Shown here: piece by piece, positions 1 to 7,862 of the stretch
How the letters are laid out: every line of letters begins with the position of its first letter
Numbering within the stretch: position 1 is the first letter of the stretch
From: Gemmatimonadaceae bacterium
Lineage (GTDB): Bacteria > Latescibacterota > UBA2968 > UBA8231
NCBI GenBank assembly: GCA_002726335.1
Contig: PBSR01000140.1
Location: forward strand, 1 to 29,804
Reading direction: 5' to 3'
DNA: 29,804 nucleotides
Notes under the pieces: generated by a model
Databases searched by the model: none
The model's input: the letters and a program-made list of their open reading frames with translations, nothing else
What the model was told of the DNA's origin: nothing
Translations under genes and position numbers: made by a program

Positions 1-69
1 AAGACACCCAGTTAGCCAAAGTCCAAAACTCAATGCCGACTCTTTAACAGAGCACTAGCGACACATTTC
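1..69. other. non-coding junction upstream of truncated rtcB
   Basis: This short stretch is visibly richer in A/T than what follows. It contains stops in all three forward frames: TAG at 13-15, TAG at 56-58 and TAA at 45-47. It therefore cannot encode the missing N-terminal half of the RtcB protein that starts directly downstream. No Shine-Dalgarno sequence or convincing promoter is visible. It may be a rearrangement or deletion joint, or a contig-edge artefact. Confidence 0.6.
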
Positions 70-750
70 ATGAAGCTCGGCGGCGGCTCCAACGACTTCC
101 ACGCGCCGCCCGTGCTGTTCGATGTCGACTCGCAGGTCGGCGAGGAGTACATCGCCTGCATGAAGCTCGCAGGGCGCTACGCCTACGCCGGTCGTGACTG
201 GGTCTGCGAGAAGGTCTGCAGCCTGCTGAGCGTCCCCATCGTCGAACAGGTCCACAACCACCACAACTTCGCCTGGCTCGAAGAGCACGACGATCGGGAG
301 GTCTGGGTGGTGCGCAAGGGCGCCACGCCGGCGTACCCCGGCCAACGCGGCTTCATCGGCGGTTCCATGGGTGACATCTCCGTCATCGTCGAGGGTGTCG
401 ACTCCGAAGCGGCGGCGCGGGGGTATCGATCGACGGTGCATGGCGCCGGCCGGGTCATGTCGCGCACGGCGGCGGCGGGTCGGGTTCGCTGGAAAAAGCC
501 GAAGAAGCGGGGACCCATGATCCCCGTCGTACAGAAGGAGGGGAAGATCAGCCGCCAGATGATGGAGGACTGGATCCGTGACTGGGGCGTGGAACTGCGC
601 GGCGCCGGCACCGACGAGTCACCGCACTGCTACAAACGCCTGCCCGAGGTGCTGGCCCATCACGAGGACTCGATCCGAATATTGCACACCCTCAAGCCCC
701 TCGGCGTGGCCATGGCAGGGCCGGAAACACACGACCCGTACCGTGACTGA
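70..750 (+). pseudogene. RtcB RNA ligase, C-terminal half only (5'-truncated)
   Basis: RtcB joins RNA 3'-phosphate or 2',3'-cyclic phosphate ends to 5'-OH ends through a GMP-histidine intermediate. The 226 residues match the C-terminal half of the family. They include a VHNHHNFA metal-binding segment (about residues 61-68), the WVVRKGATPAYPGQ stretch, GGSMGDISV, and the HGAGRVMSR motif whose His is the guanylylated residue in characterised RtcB. The C-terminal end (SPHCYKRLPEVL, then HTLKPLGVAMAG) is also typical. Family members are about 380-480 residues long. The N-terminal half, which carries the Asp/Cys and two His ligands of the two-Mn site, is absent, and upstream sequence has stops in every frame. 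The ATG at 70 has no ribosome binding site. The piece is most likely a non-functional remnant, or the gene is cut by a rearrangement or assembly joint. The family call is confident; pseudogene status is inferred. Confidence 0.8.
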
Positions 751-817
751 GGACGCGGATCAGCGGGTGACCGTGAGTGAAGAGTTCGTCTGCGCACGGT
801 CCGGCCCCATCTGGCCT

Positions 818-845
818 TTGGCGCGGACGGCATTCTCGTTATACC
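818..845 (+). promoter_or_regulatory. candidate sigma-70-type promoter for mntA-hepT
   Basis: A TTGGCG box (818-823) lies 16 bases before TATACC (840-845). Each matches four of six consensus positions. The predicted start of transcription (about 851-853) is only a few bases before the ATG at 855, which has no Shine-Dalgarno sequence. This suggests a leaderless or nearly leaderless message. It is a by-eye match only. Confidence 0.4.
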
Positions 846-854
846 CTTGCTGAT

Positions 855-1169
855 ATGTCGATCAGAATGACCAAACACGAGATTCTCAGACTACTGTCAG
901 AGAACCGACACGCCATTGGGGAATACCAGGTTAAACGCCTGGCCCTGTTTGGCTCATTCGTCCGTGACGAGGCGACCACTGATAGCGATGTGGATCTGCT
1001 TGTTGAGTTCGTTCCCGCCCACAAGACCTTCGACAATTTCATGGGCCTTGCGCTCTTTCTGGAGGACCTCCTTGACAGGCGCGTAGAACTCCTCACTCTC
1101 GAGTCGCTCAGCCCCCACATCGGCCCCCGGATACTGCGGGAAGCGGAATATGCCGACCTCGCCGCGTGA
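855..1169 (+). CDS. MntA-type nucleotidyltransferase antitoxin
   Basis: The 104-residue protein has the minimal nucleotidyltransferase (MNT) fold. The GSFVR motif sits at residues 33-37, followed by the Asp pair D45-x-D47 (SDVDLLVEF), which would bind Mg and ATP. Small proteins of this kind paired with a HEPN partner act as antitoxins. In the characterised MntA/HepT system the antitoxin adds AMP groups to a Tyr of the toxin and silences it. The next gene overlaps the end of this one by 20 bases and encodes that HEPN partner, which makes the assignment strong. The frame is open upstream to 777, but ATG 855 (or ATG 867) gives the usual family length. Neither start has a clear ribosome binding site. 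Confidence 0.88.
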   Translation: MSIRMTKHEILRLLSENRHAIGEYQVKRLALFGSFVRDEATTDSDVDLLVEFVPAHKTFDNFMGLALFLEDLLDRRVELLTLESLSPHIGPRILREAEYADLAA

Positions 1170-1500
1170 CTTGCTGCAGCATATCGCTGACGAGTGCGAT
1201 TTCGTTGCCTCTCATGTAGGCCGGCAGTCGCAGGAAGAGTTCCTGCAAGACGAGACAGTAAAGAGGGCCGTTGTGCGCAGTCTTGAGATAATCGGCGAAG
1301 CCAGCAAGGCCTTGCCCGAAGACTTCCGAGGACGGACCCCGCAGGTCGATTGGCGCGCCATGGCAGGCCTGCGGGACATCCTGATCCATCGGTACTTCGG
1401 GGTGGACTATGATATAGTCTGGGACGTAGCGTTGACGAAGCTACCGGTGCTTAGGCAGACCATTGGCAGCCTGCTGGCTGGCGACTTGCCGGAGGGCTAA
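1150..1500 (+). CDS. HepT-type HEPN toxin (DUF86 family)
   Basis: The 116-residue, all-helical protein is of the DUF86/HepT family, a HEPN-fold RNase toxin. The diagnostic RX4HXY motif is intact: R75, four residues, H80, one residue, Y82 (RDILIHRY). Arg and His are the expected catalytic residues, and the Tyr is the site AMPylated by MntA in the studied system. The start codon ATG 1150 lies inside the end of the antitoxin gene with a 20-base overlap in another frame, so translation is probably coupled. The pair is arranged antitoxin first, which is usual for this type VII system. Residues such as [11 protein letters not shown] are also typical of the family. Nothing suggests damage, so the module looks active. 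Confidence 0.88.
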   Translation: MPTSPRDLLQHIADECDFVASHVGRQSQEEFLQDETVKRAVVRSLEIIGEASKALPEDFRGRTPQVDWRAMAGLRDILIHRYFGVDYDIVWDVALTKLPVLRQTIGSLLAGDLPEG

Positions 1501-1544
1501 CCCGACCTACCGAGCAGGCACCGGCACGAGGCGAGTACGAGCTT

Positions 1545-2015
1545 CTAGATCGTCACGCCCCCCATCCGACACACCCGCTTCCACTCCTTCTCCGTCACCG
1601 GCTGGATCGACAGTCGTTGCCCTTTCTGCACGACCTTCATGTCGGCGAGCTTCTCGTCTGCCTTGAGGTCAGCCAGGTGGACGTACGTCTTGAGCTTCTT
1701 CTTCCACTTTACGTCGAAGGAATACCAGCGCGGCTCCTCGGCGCTGGACTTCTCGTCGTAGTACCGGTCTTTCCTGTCGAACTGGCTCGGATCGGGATAT
1801 CCCGTCTTCACGATCGTGACGATTCCGGCGATGCCTGGCTCGTCGCAGTTGGAGTGATAGAAGAAGGCCAGATCACCCTTGCTCATACCGTCGCGGATCG
1901 TGTTGCGTGCCTGATAGTTGCGCACACCCCGCCAGTGGCCCGTACTCTTCGGACGGGTCTTCAACTCATCGAAGGAACATTCGCTGGGTTCGCACTTCAC
2001 CAGCCAGTAGGCCAT
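1545..2015 (-). CDS. EVE-domain protein (THYN1-like)
   Basis: The 156-residue protein begins MAYWLVKCEPSECSFDEL and contains WRGVRNYQARN and GDLAFFYHSN. These segments are characteristic of the EVE domain (PF01878), a PUA-like fold related to YTH readers and found in thymocyte nuclear protein 1 homologues. EVE domains bind modified bases in DNA or RNA; the exact ligand here cannot be told. An upstream in-frame start at 2069 exists. ATG 2015 is preferred because it matches the family N-terminus and has an AGGAG ribosome binding site about 7 bases upstream. The gene ends in TAG, showing that amber is a normal stop in this genome. It converges with hepT and diverges from the acetyltransferase. 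Confidence 0.85.
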   Translation of the reverse strand: MAYWLVKCEPSECSFDELKTRPKSTGHWRGVRNYQARNTIRDGMSKGDLAFFYHSNCDEPGIAGIVTIVKTGYPDPSQFDRKDRYYDEKSSAEEPRWYSFDVKWKKKLKTYVHLADLKADEKLADMKVVQKGQRLSIQPVTEKEWKRVCRMGGVTI

Positions 2016-2071
2016 GGCTCTACTCCTGTGATTAGGTGGTGCTGACAGGACACAATGGTAGGGGACCATCC

Positions 2072-2620
2072 GTGAAACTGCACACGGAGCGACTGAGGTT
2101 GCGCGAAATCGAAACGACCGACGCGGACGCCATGTATGTGTGGCACGTCGATCCTCGCTACCTGGAGCACTACCCTGTAGAGAGGATGTCGATCCAGGAC
2201 ACTCGTGATCTCGTCGAGCGTTTCATCGGCTGGCAGCGGGAGCTGCCCCGCTGGCGCTGGCAGCTCGCCCTCGAGTTGCGTGAATCAGGTGTACTGATCG
2301 GCAGCTGCGGTGTCCGCCGTACGACCGTCGATGCCACCACGGCGGACGTCGGTTACGAGCTGAACCCGGAAGTCTGGGGACGGGGATACGCCACCGAGGC
2401 CCTTCGGGCCATGGTCGAATTCGCCTTTGCTGACCTCGGTCTGTCGGAGCTGAACGCTCGCAGCGTGGATACGAACGCTCGTTCCATCCGCCTGCTTGAA
2501 AGCCTGGGATTCTCCCACGCCCTGTCACTGTCGCCCGGCAGAGGCAGGGACGGTCGGTTCTGGCCCGAGCGCTCGGAGTATCAGCTCCCTCGGGATCGCT
2601 GGCGTTCAGCGCAGCCCTGA
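2072..2620 (+). CDS. GNAT N-acetyltransferase (RimJ/RimL-like)
   Basis: The 182-residue protein starts with LHTERLRLREI, the usual opening of RimJ/RimL-type GNAT enzymes (Acetyltransf_3). It has the acetyl-CoA-binding segment GYELNPEVWGRGYATEALRAMVEFAF, here spanning roughly residues 93-118 and containing the (R/Q)GxGY-like WGRGYA loop. The later N-A-R-S-I-R-L-L-E-S-LGF stretch is also typical. These enzymes move an acetyl group from acetyl-CoA to an amine, often a protein N-terminus or a small molecule; the substrate is unknown. GTG 2072 is chosen because an AGGGGA sequence precedes it at good spacing and it fits the family N-terminus. The frame is also open from GTG 2036. Confidence 0.85.
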   Translation: MKLHTERLRLREIETTDADAMYVWHVDPRYLEHYPVERMSIQDTRDLVERFIGWQRELPRWRWQLALELRESGVLIGSCGVRRTTVDATTADVGYELNPEVWGRGYATEALRAMVEFAFADLGLSELNARSVDTNARSIRLLESLGFSHALSLSPGRGRDGRFWPERSEYQLPRDRWRSAQP

Positions 2621-2681
2621 ACCTCTCCGCTCTCGCGATCTCGTCTTGGCGCGCCCGGATCGCACGTCCATATTGCCTCAG

Positions 2682-4595
2682 ATGCCAGCCCACAGCGAGG
2701 ACACACCGGTTGAGGAAAATCACGGGGCAGCCGCCGGCTGGCGACAGCCAGCCATGGGGGCTGGCCTCCTGCTGCTGGCAGCGGCCCTGCGTTGGCCCGG
2801 TATCAGCCCGGACATCGCCGCCTGGCATCCGGACGAATACAACTTCGTCTTCTGGCCCTTGCTGGTTCTGCTCGGTGAGTATACGCCCCCCGTCTTCTAC
2901 TACCCGCACCTGTCCTACTACCTGCTGGCCACCGTCAATGCAGTGCACCTTGCCGTGGCCGGCGAGGGGGATGGTTTCGCTGCCAGTGCCCTGCTGCGCT
3001 ACTTCTGGTTCCCGGAACAGGCGCTGGCGGTGGCACGGGTCGTTGGTGTTGGCTGTGGCGTCGCCACCGTAGCCGCAACCGGCCTGCTCGCCCGCAGGCT
3101 CGGAGCGGGGGCGCTGACGGCCGCGGGTCTGATGGCCGTCTGTGTCATCCATGTGCGTCAGAGCCCCGTTGCCGGCGCCGATGTGCCGATGGCGCTGCTC
3201 TTCGTCCTGGCGCTGTGGGCGGCGGCTCGACTCGAGTCGACGGATGATGTGCGCCACTACCTGCTCGCCGGCGTCCTCATCGGCCTGGCGGCTGCCCTCA
3301 AGTACCAGGGAGCCCTGGTGGCGGTGGCCGTGCCGGTCGTCCACCTGACGTGCCGACGGTCCCTGGTCGATGTCCGCCTGGCGACAGCGGCCGCCGGCGC
3401 GACGGCCGTCTTCCTGCTGACCACCCCCGGCGTACTGCTCGATTCGGCAACCTTCACCAGCGGCTTTGCCGAGTTGTGGCAACACGTATCACCGGGGACC
3501 GTGGCGGCCACACCCGGTTGGTGGCGTCACCTGTCTCTGTCGCTGTGGACGGCCTACGGCCCGGCTGGACTGGCGCTGTGCCTGGCCGGTCTCGCCCTGG
3601 CGGTGCAACGTCGTCGCCCGGGAGAGCTGGGTGTTGCCGCCGCCTTCCTCCTCTACTTCGTCGTCATCGGCTCGGCCAAGCTGACCTACGTCCGCTACGC
3701 CCTCCCCCTGACGCCGCTGGCCGCCGTCTTCATCACCATCGCCTGCCGCCGGTGCGGTCGCTGGGCACCCCTGGCGGCCCTGGCTGTGCTGGTGCCTTCC
3801 CTCTACGGATCGACCCGTATCGCCGACCTGCGCTGGCGGCCTGATACCCGCGTGCAGGCTGCCGGATGGATGGCGACCCACGTGCCGGCGGGATCGGTCC
3901 TCTGCAACTTCGGCGGCTGGGCCGGCGATCCGCCGTCGCGCACCTTCGAGGATATCTGGTGGAAGATCTCGCAGCTGGCGCGCACGGAAGACACACCATC
4001 CGTCGGTGAGGCCCTGGCCGTGCTCGACCGTGTGCCGCCCCCGGTCCCCTTCGTCTCCTTTGTCGTGCAGACGGGCAACCAGGATCTGGCCGCAGGGTCG
4101 CAGTCGACGGTCACGGGATTCGGCTGTGACGGCGTCGTCACCCACGCACACGAGTTGGGCTTCTCCACCCGTACGACGGATCTGACTGACCAGCTGGCCG
4201 AACTTGTGGGGCCAGAAGCCCGGTTCGGCGACGGCACCGACACGGCGTCGCCGCGCTACGATGACCTCGACGCGTTGTACGTGCCGCTCTCCGGGTTCGG
4301 AGACTTGCGCCGGGCCGGCCCCCGTGTGAGCGTTCAACTGCTGGATACGGGCGGCGCCAACATGCGCTGGGCGGCCCGTGACGTCTTCGCCCGCGCCCTG
4401 GTGCGTGGCGCCCGGTCTCTGGTCGACGAGGGGCAACACGATGCGGCGCTGCACCTGGTGCAACAGTCCCTGTCCTCCGTCCCGGAGTCGCGGGATGCAC
4501 GTCTGTTCAGCGACGCCGCCATCGTCTTCCAGAGACTGGGGCTGGCCGAACCGGCACGGTCCAGCGCTGCACGGGCAGCAGCCCTCGAGAGATAA
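2682..4595 (+). CDS. GT-C-fold membrane glycosyltransferase with C-terminal soluble and helical regions
   Basis: About 637 residues. The first ~400 are strongly hydrophobic, with roughly nine or ten predicted membrane segments. After the first segment, the loop WHPDEYNF resembles the acidic catalytic loop of GT39/ArnT-type GT-C enzymes, which use polyprenyl-phosphate sugars on the outer face of the inner membrane. The ~240-residue tail is soluble and presumably periplasmic. Its last 70 residues (RGARSLVDEGQHDAALHLVQ and following) look like a TPR-type helical pair. The acceptor is unknown. ATG 2682 is preferred although no ribosome binding site is clear; the frame runs open back to 2496 inside the acetyltransferase gene, and ATG 2754 is an alternative. 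The propeller gene follows after 21 bases, so the two probably share a message. Confidence 0.75.
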   Translation: MPAHSEDTPVEENHGAAAGWRQPAMGAGLLLLAAALRWPGISPDIAAWHPDEYNFVFWPLLVLLGEYTPPVFYYPHLSYYLLATVNAVHLAVAGEGDGFAASALLRYFWFPEQALAVARVVGVGCGVATVAATGLLARRLGAGALTAAGLMAVCVIHVRQSPVAGADVPMALLFVLALWAAARLESTDDVRHYLLAGVLIGLAAALKYQGALVAVAVPVVHLTCRRSLVDVRLATAAAGATAVFLLTTPGVLLDSATFTSGFAELWQHVSPGTVAATPGWWRHLSLSLWTAYGPAGLALCLAGLALAVQRRRPGELGVAAAFLLYFVVIGSAKLTYVRYALPLTPLAAVFITIACRRCGRWAPLAALAVLVPSLYGSTRIADLRWRPDTRVQAAGWMATHVPAGSVLCNFGGWAGDPPSRTFEDIWWKISQLARTEDTPSVGEALAVLDRVPPPVPFVSFVVQTGNQDLAAGSQSTVTGFGCDGVVTHAHELGFSTRTTDLTDQLAELVGPEARFGDGTDTASPRYDDLDALYVPLSGFGDLRRAGPRVSVQLLDTGGANMRWAARDVFARALVRGARSLVDEGQHDAALHLVQQSLSSVPESRDARLFSDAAIVFQRLGLAEPARSSAARAAALER

Positions 4596-4616
4596 CCCAT
4601 CCCCTGCGGAGGACCT

Positions 4617-5537
4617 GTGAGCGACCCCATCCCCTTCGAGACCTTCGCCCGATTCGATCGACTCGAGAGTATCAATCCCATCATCGCCTGCGAGCCACCC
4701 GAGTGGGCGGCTGCAACCCACGCCTTCGTCGAGCAGGACACCGTGCACTATCTGTGGTCCCGCCGCAGGCAGGACAATTACTGGGTGCTCATGCACAGCA
4801 CGGCGCCGGCAAGCGACCCCGCACGGGTCAGCCACGACCCGCGGAACCCGATCCTGCTGCCCTCGGAAGAAGAGGGCTTCGACGATTTCACCATCGAGTA
4901 CCCCTTCCCCTTCCACAATCCCGCCGATGGCCGCCTCTACTGCTACTACCTGGGCCGTCGGCGCCGGATCCCCAAGCAGACGGGGCTGCTGGTCAGTGAC
5001 GGTGACTTCGGTCAATGGACGCGTGTATGCCGGACCCCCGTCATCGCCGCCGACACCGAGCACGAGAAGCAGGGCTCGTCACATCCCTCCGTTGCCATCG
5101 ACGGTGACACCATCCACATCCTCTACACGGGCGAAGCGAAAGAGGGCCACACCCTCTGCCACGCCACCGCCCCGACCGCTGATCCCTCAGTCGTCACCAA
5201 GGACACCGCCAACCCCGTGTTCCGCGGCACGGGGCAGACCTGGGACAGCCATGGCGTGCGCGAGGCCGAGATCCTCAAGGGACCGCAGTACTACCACATC
5301 TTCTACGGCGGCACCGACGGCGAGGTCTGGCGCATCGGGCATGTGCGCACCCGTGACTTCCGCTCCTTCGAGCCCAACCCGCACAACCCCATCCTGTCGC
5401 CGTCGCCGGATCGTGACGCCTGGGACTGCGACGGCATTCTGACGCCGCAGGTCTTCAGCATCGGCGACACCTTCTACATGGTCTACGCCGGTATGCGGGG
5501 CAGGGAGTGGCAGACGGGGCTCGCCACGGCTCGATGA
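4617..5537 (+). CDS. five-bladed beta-propeller glycosidase-like protein (GH43/GH130-like)
   Basis: The 306-residue protein shows the repeated pattern of furanosidase-type propellers: NPIIACEPPEW near the start, then DPRNPILLPS, HPSVAIDGDTIHILYTG, NPVFRGTGQTWDS, NPHNPILSP and DGILTPQVFSIGDTFYMVYAG. Such proteins act as glycoside hydrolases or phosphorylases (GH43, GH32, GH130 and relatives). No signal peptide is visible, so it is probably cytoplasmic. The start is GTG 4617 with a GGAGG ribosome binding site a few bases upstream. It follows the membrane glycosyltransferase closely and is probably co-transcribed. The exact family and substrate cannot be assigned by reading alone. The acidic residues in the WDSHGVREAE and DAWDCDGI segments are candidates for the active site. 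Confidence 0.7.
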   Translation: MSDPIPFETFARFDRLESINPIIACEPPEWAAATHAFVEQDTVHYLWSRRRQDNYWVLMHSTAPASDPARVSHDPRNPILLPSEEEGFDDFTIEYPFPFHNPADGRLYCYYLGRRRRIPKQTGLLVSDGDFGQWTRVCRTPVIAADTEHEKQGSSHPSVAIDGDTIHILYTGEAKEGHTLCHATAPTADPSVVTKDTANPVFRGTGQTWDSHGVREAEILKGPQYYHIFYGGTDGEVWRIGHVRTRDFRSFEPNPHNPILSPSPDRDAWDCDGILTPQVFSIGDTFYMVYAGMRGREWQTGLATAR

Positions 5538-5547
5538 GGACTGTAGT

Positions 5548-7836
5548 TCAGAACTCCAGCTCGAAGCCTCCGATCGGCAGGAAGGCCCATTGATCGATGC
5601 GCTCCACAGTCTCGCTGTCATCGTCCCAGTAGTAGGCGAAGACGTTGGCCCGGTTGTACGCGTTGAGCAGCGAGAAGACGGAGACGAGGTTGAAGCGGCT
5701 GAAATACTTGCGGTGATCGACGCGCAGATCGAGACGGTGGTAGACGGCATGTCGCTCTGAGTTGACCCGGCCACTGTCGATGATGCCAGTTCCCAGCTGG
5801 CGGGACTGCTCCACATCGAAGGGCGTACGCGGACGACCGCCAGCGAAAGCCCAGCGCAGGCTGTACTCCAACCGGTCCGAAGGCCGGTATCCGAGGATGA
5901 CGGAGAACAGGTGACGATTGTCGAAGCTGCGGTTGCGTTCGGTGCCGCCCAGGTCGGTGTACTTCGACACCGAGTAGGAATAGCTTCCCGTGCCGTACAG
6001 GTTGGTGGCCATCTTCTTCTGCAGCAGGACCTCGAAGCCGTGTGATGTGGCCTCCCCACCGCCGACGATCCGACCCGGCGTGGGAGTGTCGTAGGTGGCG
6101 TAGCTGTCGATGAGGGATTCCGTCGGGTCATCTGGATCGAAGGGCAGCTGCGTATAGTTCTTGAGATACCCTTCGATGGTCAGCAGCACGCTCGGCGTCA
6201 GGCGTCGACGCAACCCCACGACATAGTGGTCGGCTCGCGGGTTTTCCAGTTGACCGTTGTCGGCGTGCTGCACCACCAGCAGGGGCGACAGGTTCTGATA
6301 GTAGATCCCGGTGGCGGCGCTGATGCTGGTGCGGTCGTCGATGTCGTAGGTCAACCCCAGACGAGGCGCCAGGTCGTATTCCTCGTTCAGGTCGAAGTAG
6401 TCGAAACGGAGACCGGCAGTCAGACGCAGACGTGGTGTCAGGCGCTGACCGACACTGGCGAACAGTCCCACCTTGGTGGCTTCTACCCCCTCGCCCACCC
6501 GCACCTCATCCGTGGTCTGCCCGACGCGGTTGGTGTCGGTCTTGGCGAACAGGACGTAGTCGGAGAACAGCCGACGCGTGACCAGCCCCCAGTCCAGTTC
6601 GGTGGCGGTTCCGGCCCGGTAGTGGAAGTTGCTGCGCAGGACCAACTCCTTCTCCTGCGAGTCGTTGCCGAAAATGACGACGCCGCTGTCACCGTCGGTA
6701 ACGTCGAGGCCGAAGCTGCCCCGACTGAAGGCGACGGATGTGTTGGCGTACCCCTTGGCACTCCACAACCACCGCCAGTTGGCGCCCAGCACCTGCTGAT
6801 CGATGGCGACGTCGGTGAAGTTGTCATCCTCATCCGAGTCGTCTGGTTTGATGTCGATCGTATCGAAACCGCCGATGCCGAGTACGGAAAGCTGGTGTTC
6901 GTCGGTCACATCGTAGGTCCCTTTGCCCTGGACATCGCTGTACTTCGGCACGGCGCCGGTACCGATGGCGTCGACGATCAGGTCCAGGTAGCTGCGCCGG
7001 GCCGACAGCACCCACGAGCCCCGCCCGCCGGCCAGGGGGCCTTCGGCGATCAGCCCTGCCCCGGCCATGCCCATGTTGGCCTCCACGTCCAGCTCGTCGC
7101 GGTTGCCCTCGCGCAGGTCGACGTCGATCACGGACGAGAGCTTGTCTCCATGGGCTGCCGAGAAGCCGCCAGCGGAAAAGCGGACGTCGGCGATCAGATC
7201 CGTGTTCAGCAGTCCGATGGGTCCACCGCTGGCCCCCTGCGTCGGGAAGTGGTTGATGTTGGGTACTTCGATGTTGTCCACCAGCACGAGATTTTCCGCC
7301 GGACTGCCGCCGCGCACGACCAGATCATTGCGGCTGTCGGTGGCCATGTTGACCGCTGGCAACGCCTGCAACAGCCGGCTGATATCCCCCGCCGAGCCGG
7401 GCGACCGGCGGATCTCCTCGTAGCTGAAGACGGTGCTGCTCACGACCTCTTCTTCGGCGTCGACGAAGTAATCGGCGGTGACCACCGTTTCACCCACGTC
7501 GACAGCCTGCTGTGCCAGGTCGACCTCGATGGTCGTGATCCGGTTGGGTCGGACCACGATGTCGGTGCGGATGACGATCTCGTAGCCGATCATCGACACC
7601 TGCACGCTGTGCACACCGGCCGGGACGTTTCCCGTGGTGAAACGGCCATCCTCGCCGGCGATGCCCCCCAGAGAATGGCCGATGACGAGGACATTGGCCC
7701 CCACCAGCGGTCGCTGTGTGTCGTTGTCGAGGATGAGCCCCTTGATCGTACCCTGCAGCTCGGCAGCGTCGACGACGCTGGCCAGGATACAGAGTCCGAT
7801 CAGGGTCCTGCCGATGATCCACGTGCGGTACCGCAT
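5548..7836 (-). CDS. TonB-dependent outer-membrane receptor
   Basis: About 762 residues. The start at ATG 7836 gives a classic signal peptide (MRYRTWIIGRTLIGLCILAS, cut near VDAAE). The frame is also open from 7869, which would add 11 charged residues and overlap the gene upstream. After the signal comes a carboxypeptidase-regulatory-like beta-sandwich (GTIKGLILDNDTQRPLVGAN), then the plug domain (RLLQALPAVNMATDSRNDLVVRGG, LVDNIEVPNINHF) and a long C-terminal barrel ending in FELEF with the terminal Phe typical of outer-membrane proteins. It would import a large or scarce ligand using TonB energy. The N-terminal beta-sandwich is common in FCB-group receptors. The ligand is unknown, and no SusD-like partner is adjacent. 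Confidence 0.9.
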   Translation of the reverse strand: MRYRTWIIGRTLIGLCILASVVDAAELQGTIKGLILDNDTQRPLVGANVLVIGHSLGGIAGEDGRFTTGNVPAGVHSVQVSMIGYEIVIRTDIVVRPNRITTIEVDLAQQAVDVGETVVTADYFVDAEEEVVSSTVFSYEEIRRSPGSAGDISRLLQALPAVNMATDSRNDLVVRGGSPAENLVLVDNIEVPNINHFPTQGASGGPIGLLNTDLIADVRFSAGGFSAAHGDKLSSVIDVDLREGNRDELDVEANMGMAGAGLIAEGPLAGGRGSWVLSARRSYLDLIVDAIGTGAVPKYSDVQGKGTYDVTDEHQLSVLGIGGFDTIDIKPDDSDEDDNFTDVAIDQQVLGANWRWLWSAKGYANTSVAFSRGSFGLDVTDGDSGVVIFGNDSQEKELVLRSNFHYRAGTATELDWGLVTRRLFSDYVLFAKTDTNRVGQTTDEVRVGEGVEATKVGLFASVGQRLTPRLRLTAGLRFDYFDLNEEYDLAPRLGLTYDIDDRTSISAATGIYYQNLSPLLVVQHADNGQLENPRADHYVVGLRRRLTPSVLLTIEGYLKNYTQLPFDPDDPTESLIDSYATYDTPTPGRIVGGGEATSHGFEVLLQKKMATNLYGTGSYSYSVSKYTDLGGTERNRSFDNRHLFSVILGYRPSDRLEYSLRWAFAGGRPRTPFDVEQSRQLGTGIIDSGRVNSERHAVYHRLDLRVDHRKYFSRFNLVSVFSLLNAYNRANVFAYYWDDDSETVERIDQWAFLPIGGFELEF

Positions 7837-7862
7837 CTTCGTCTTCTTCCTGGAGGGCCTGT

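Noticed and set aside
3489..5063. Minus-strand open frame of 524 codons spanning two plus-strand genes
   Set aside because: It crosses the boundary between two recognisable genes and shows no domain or start signal.
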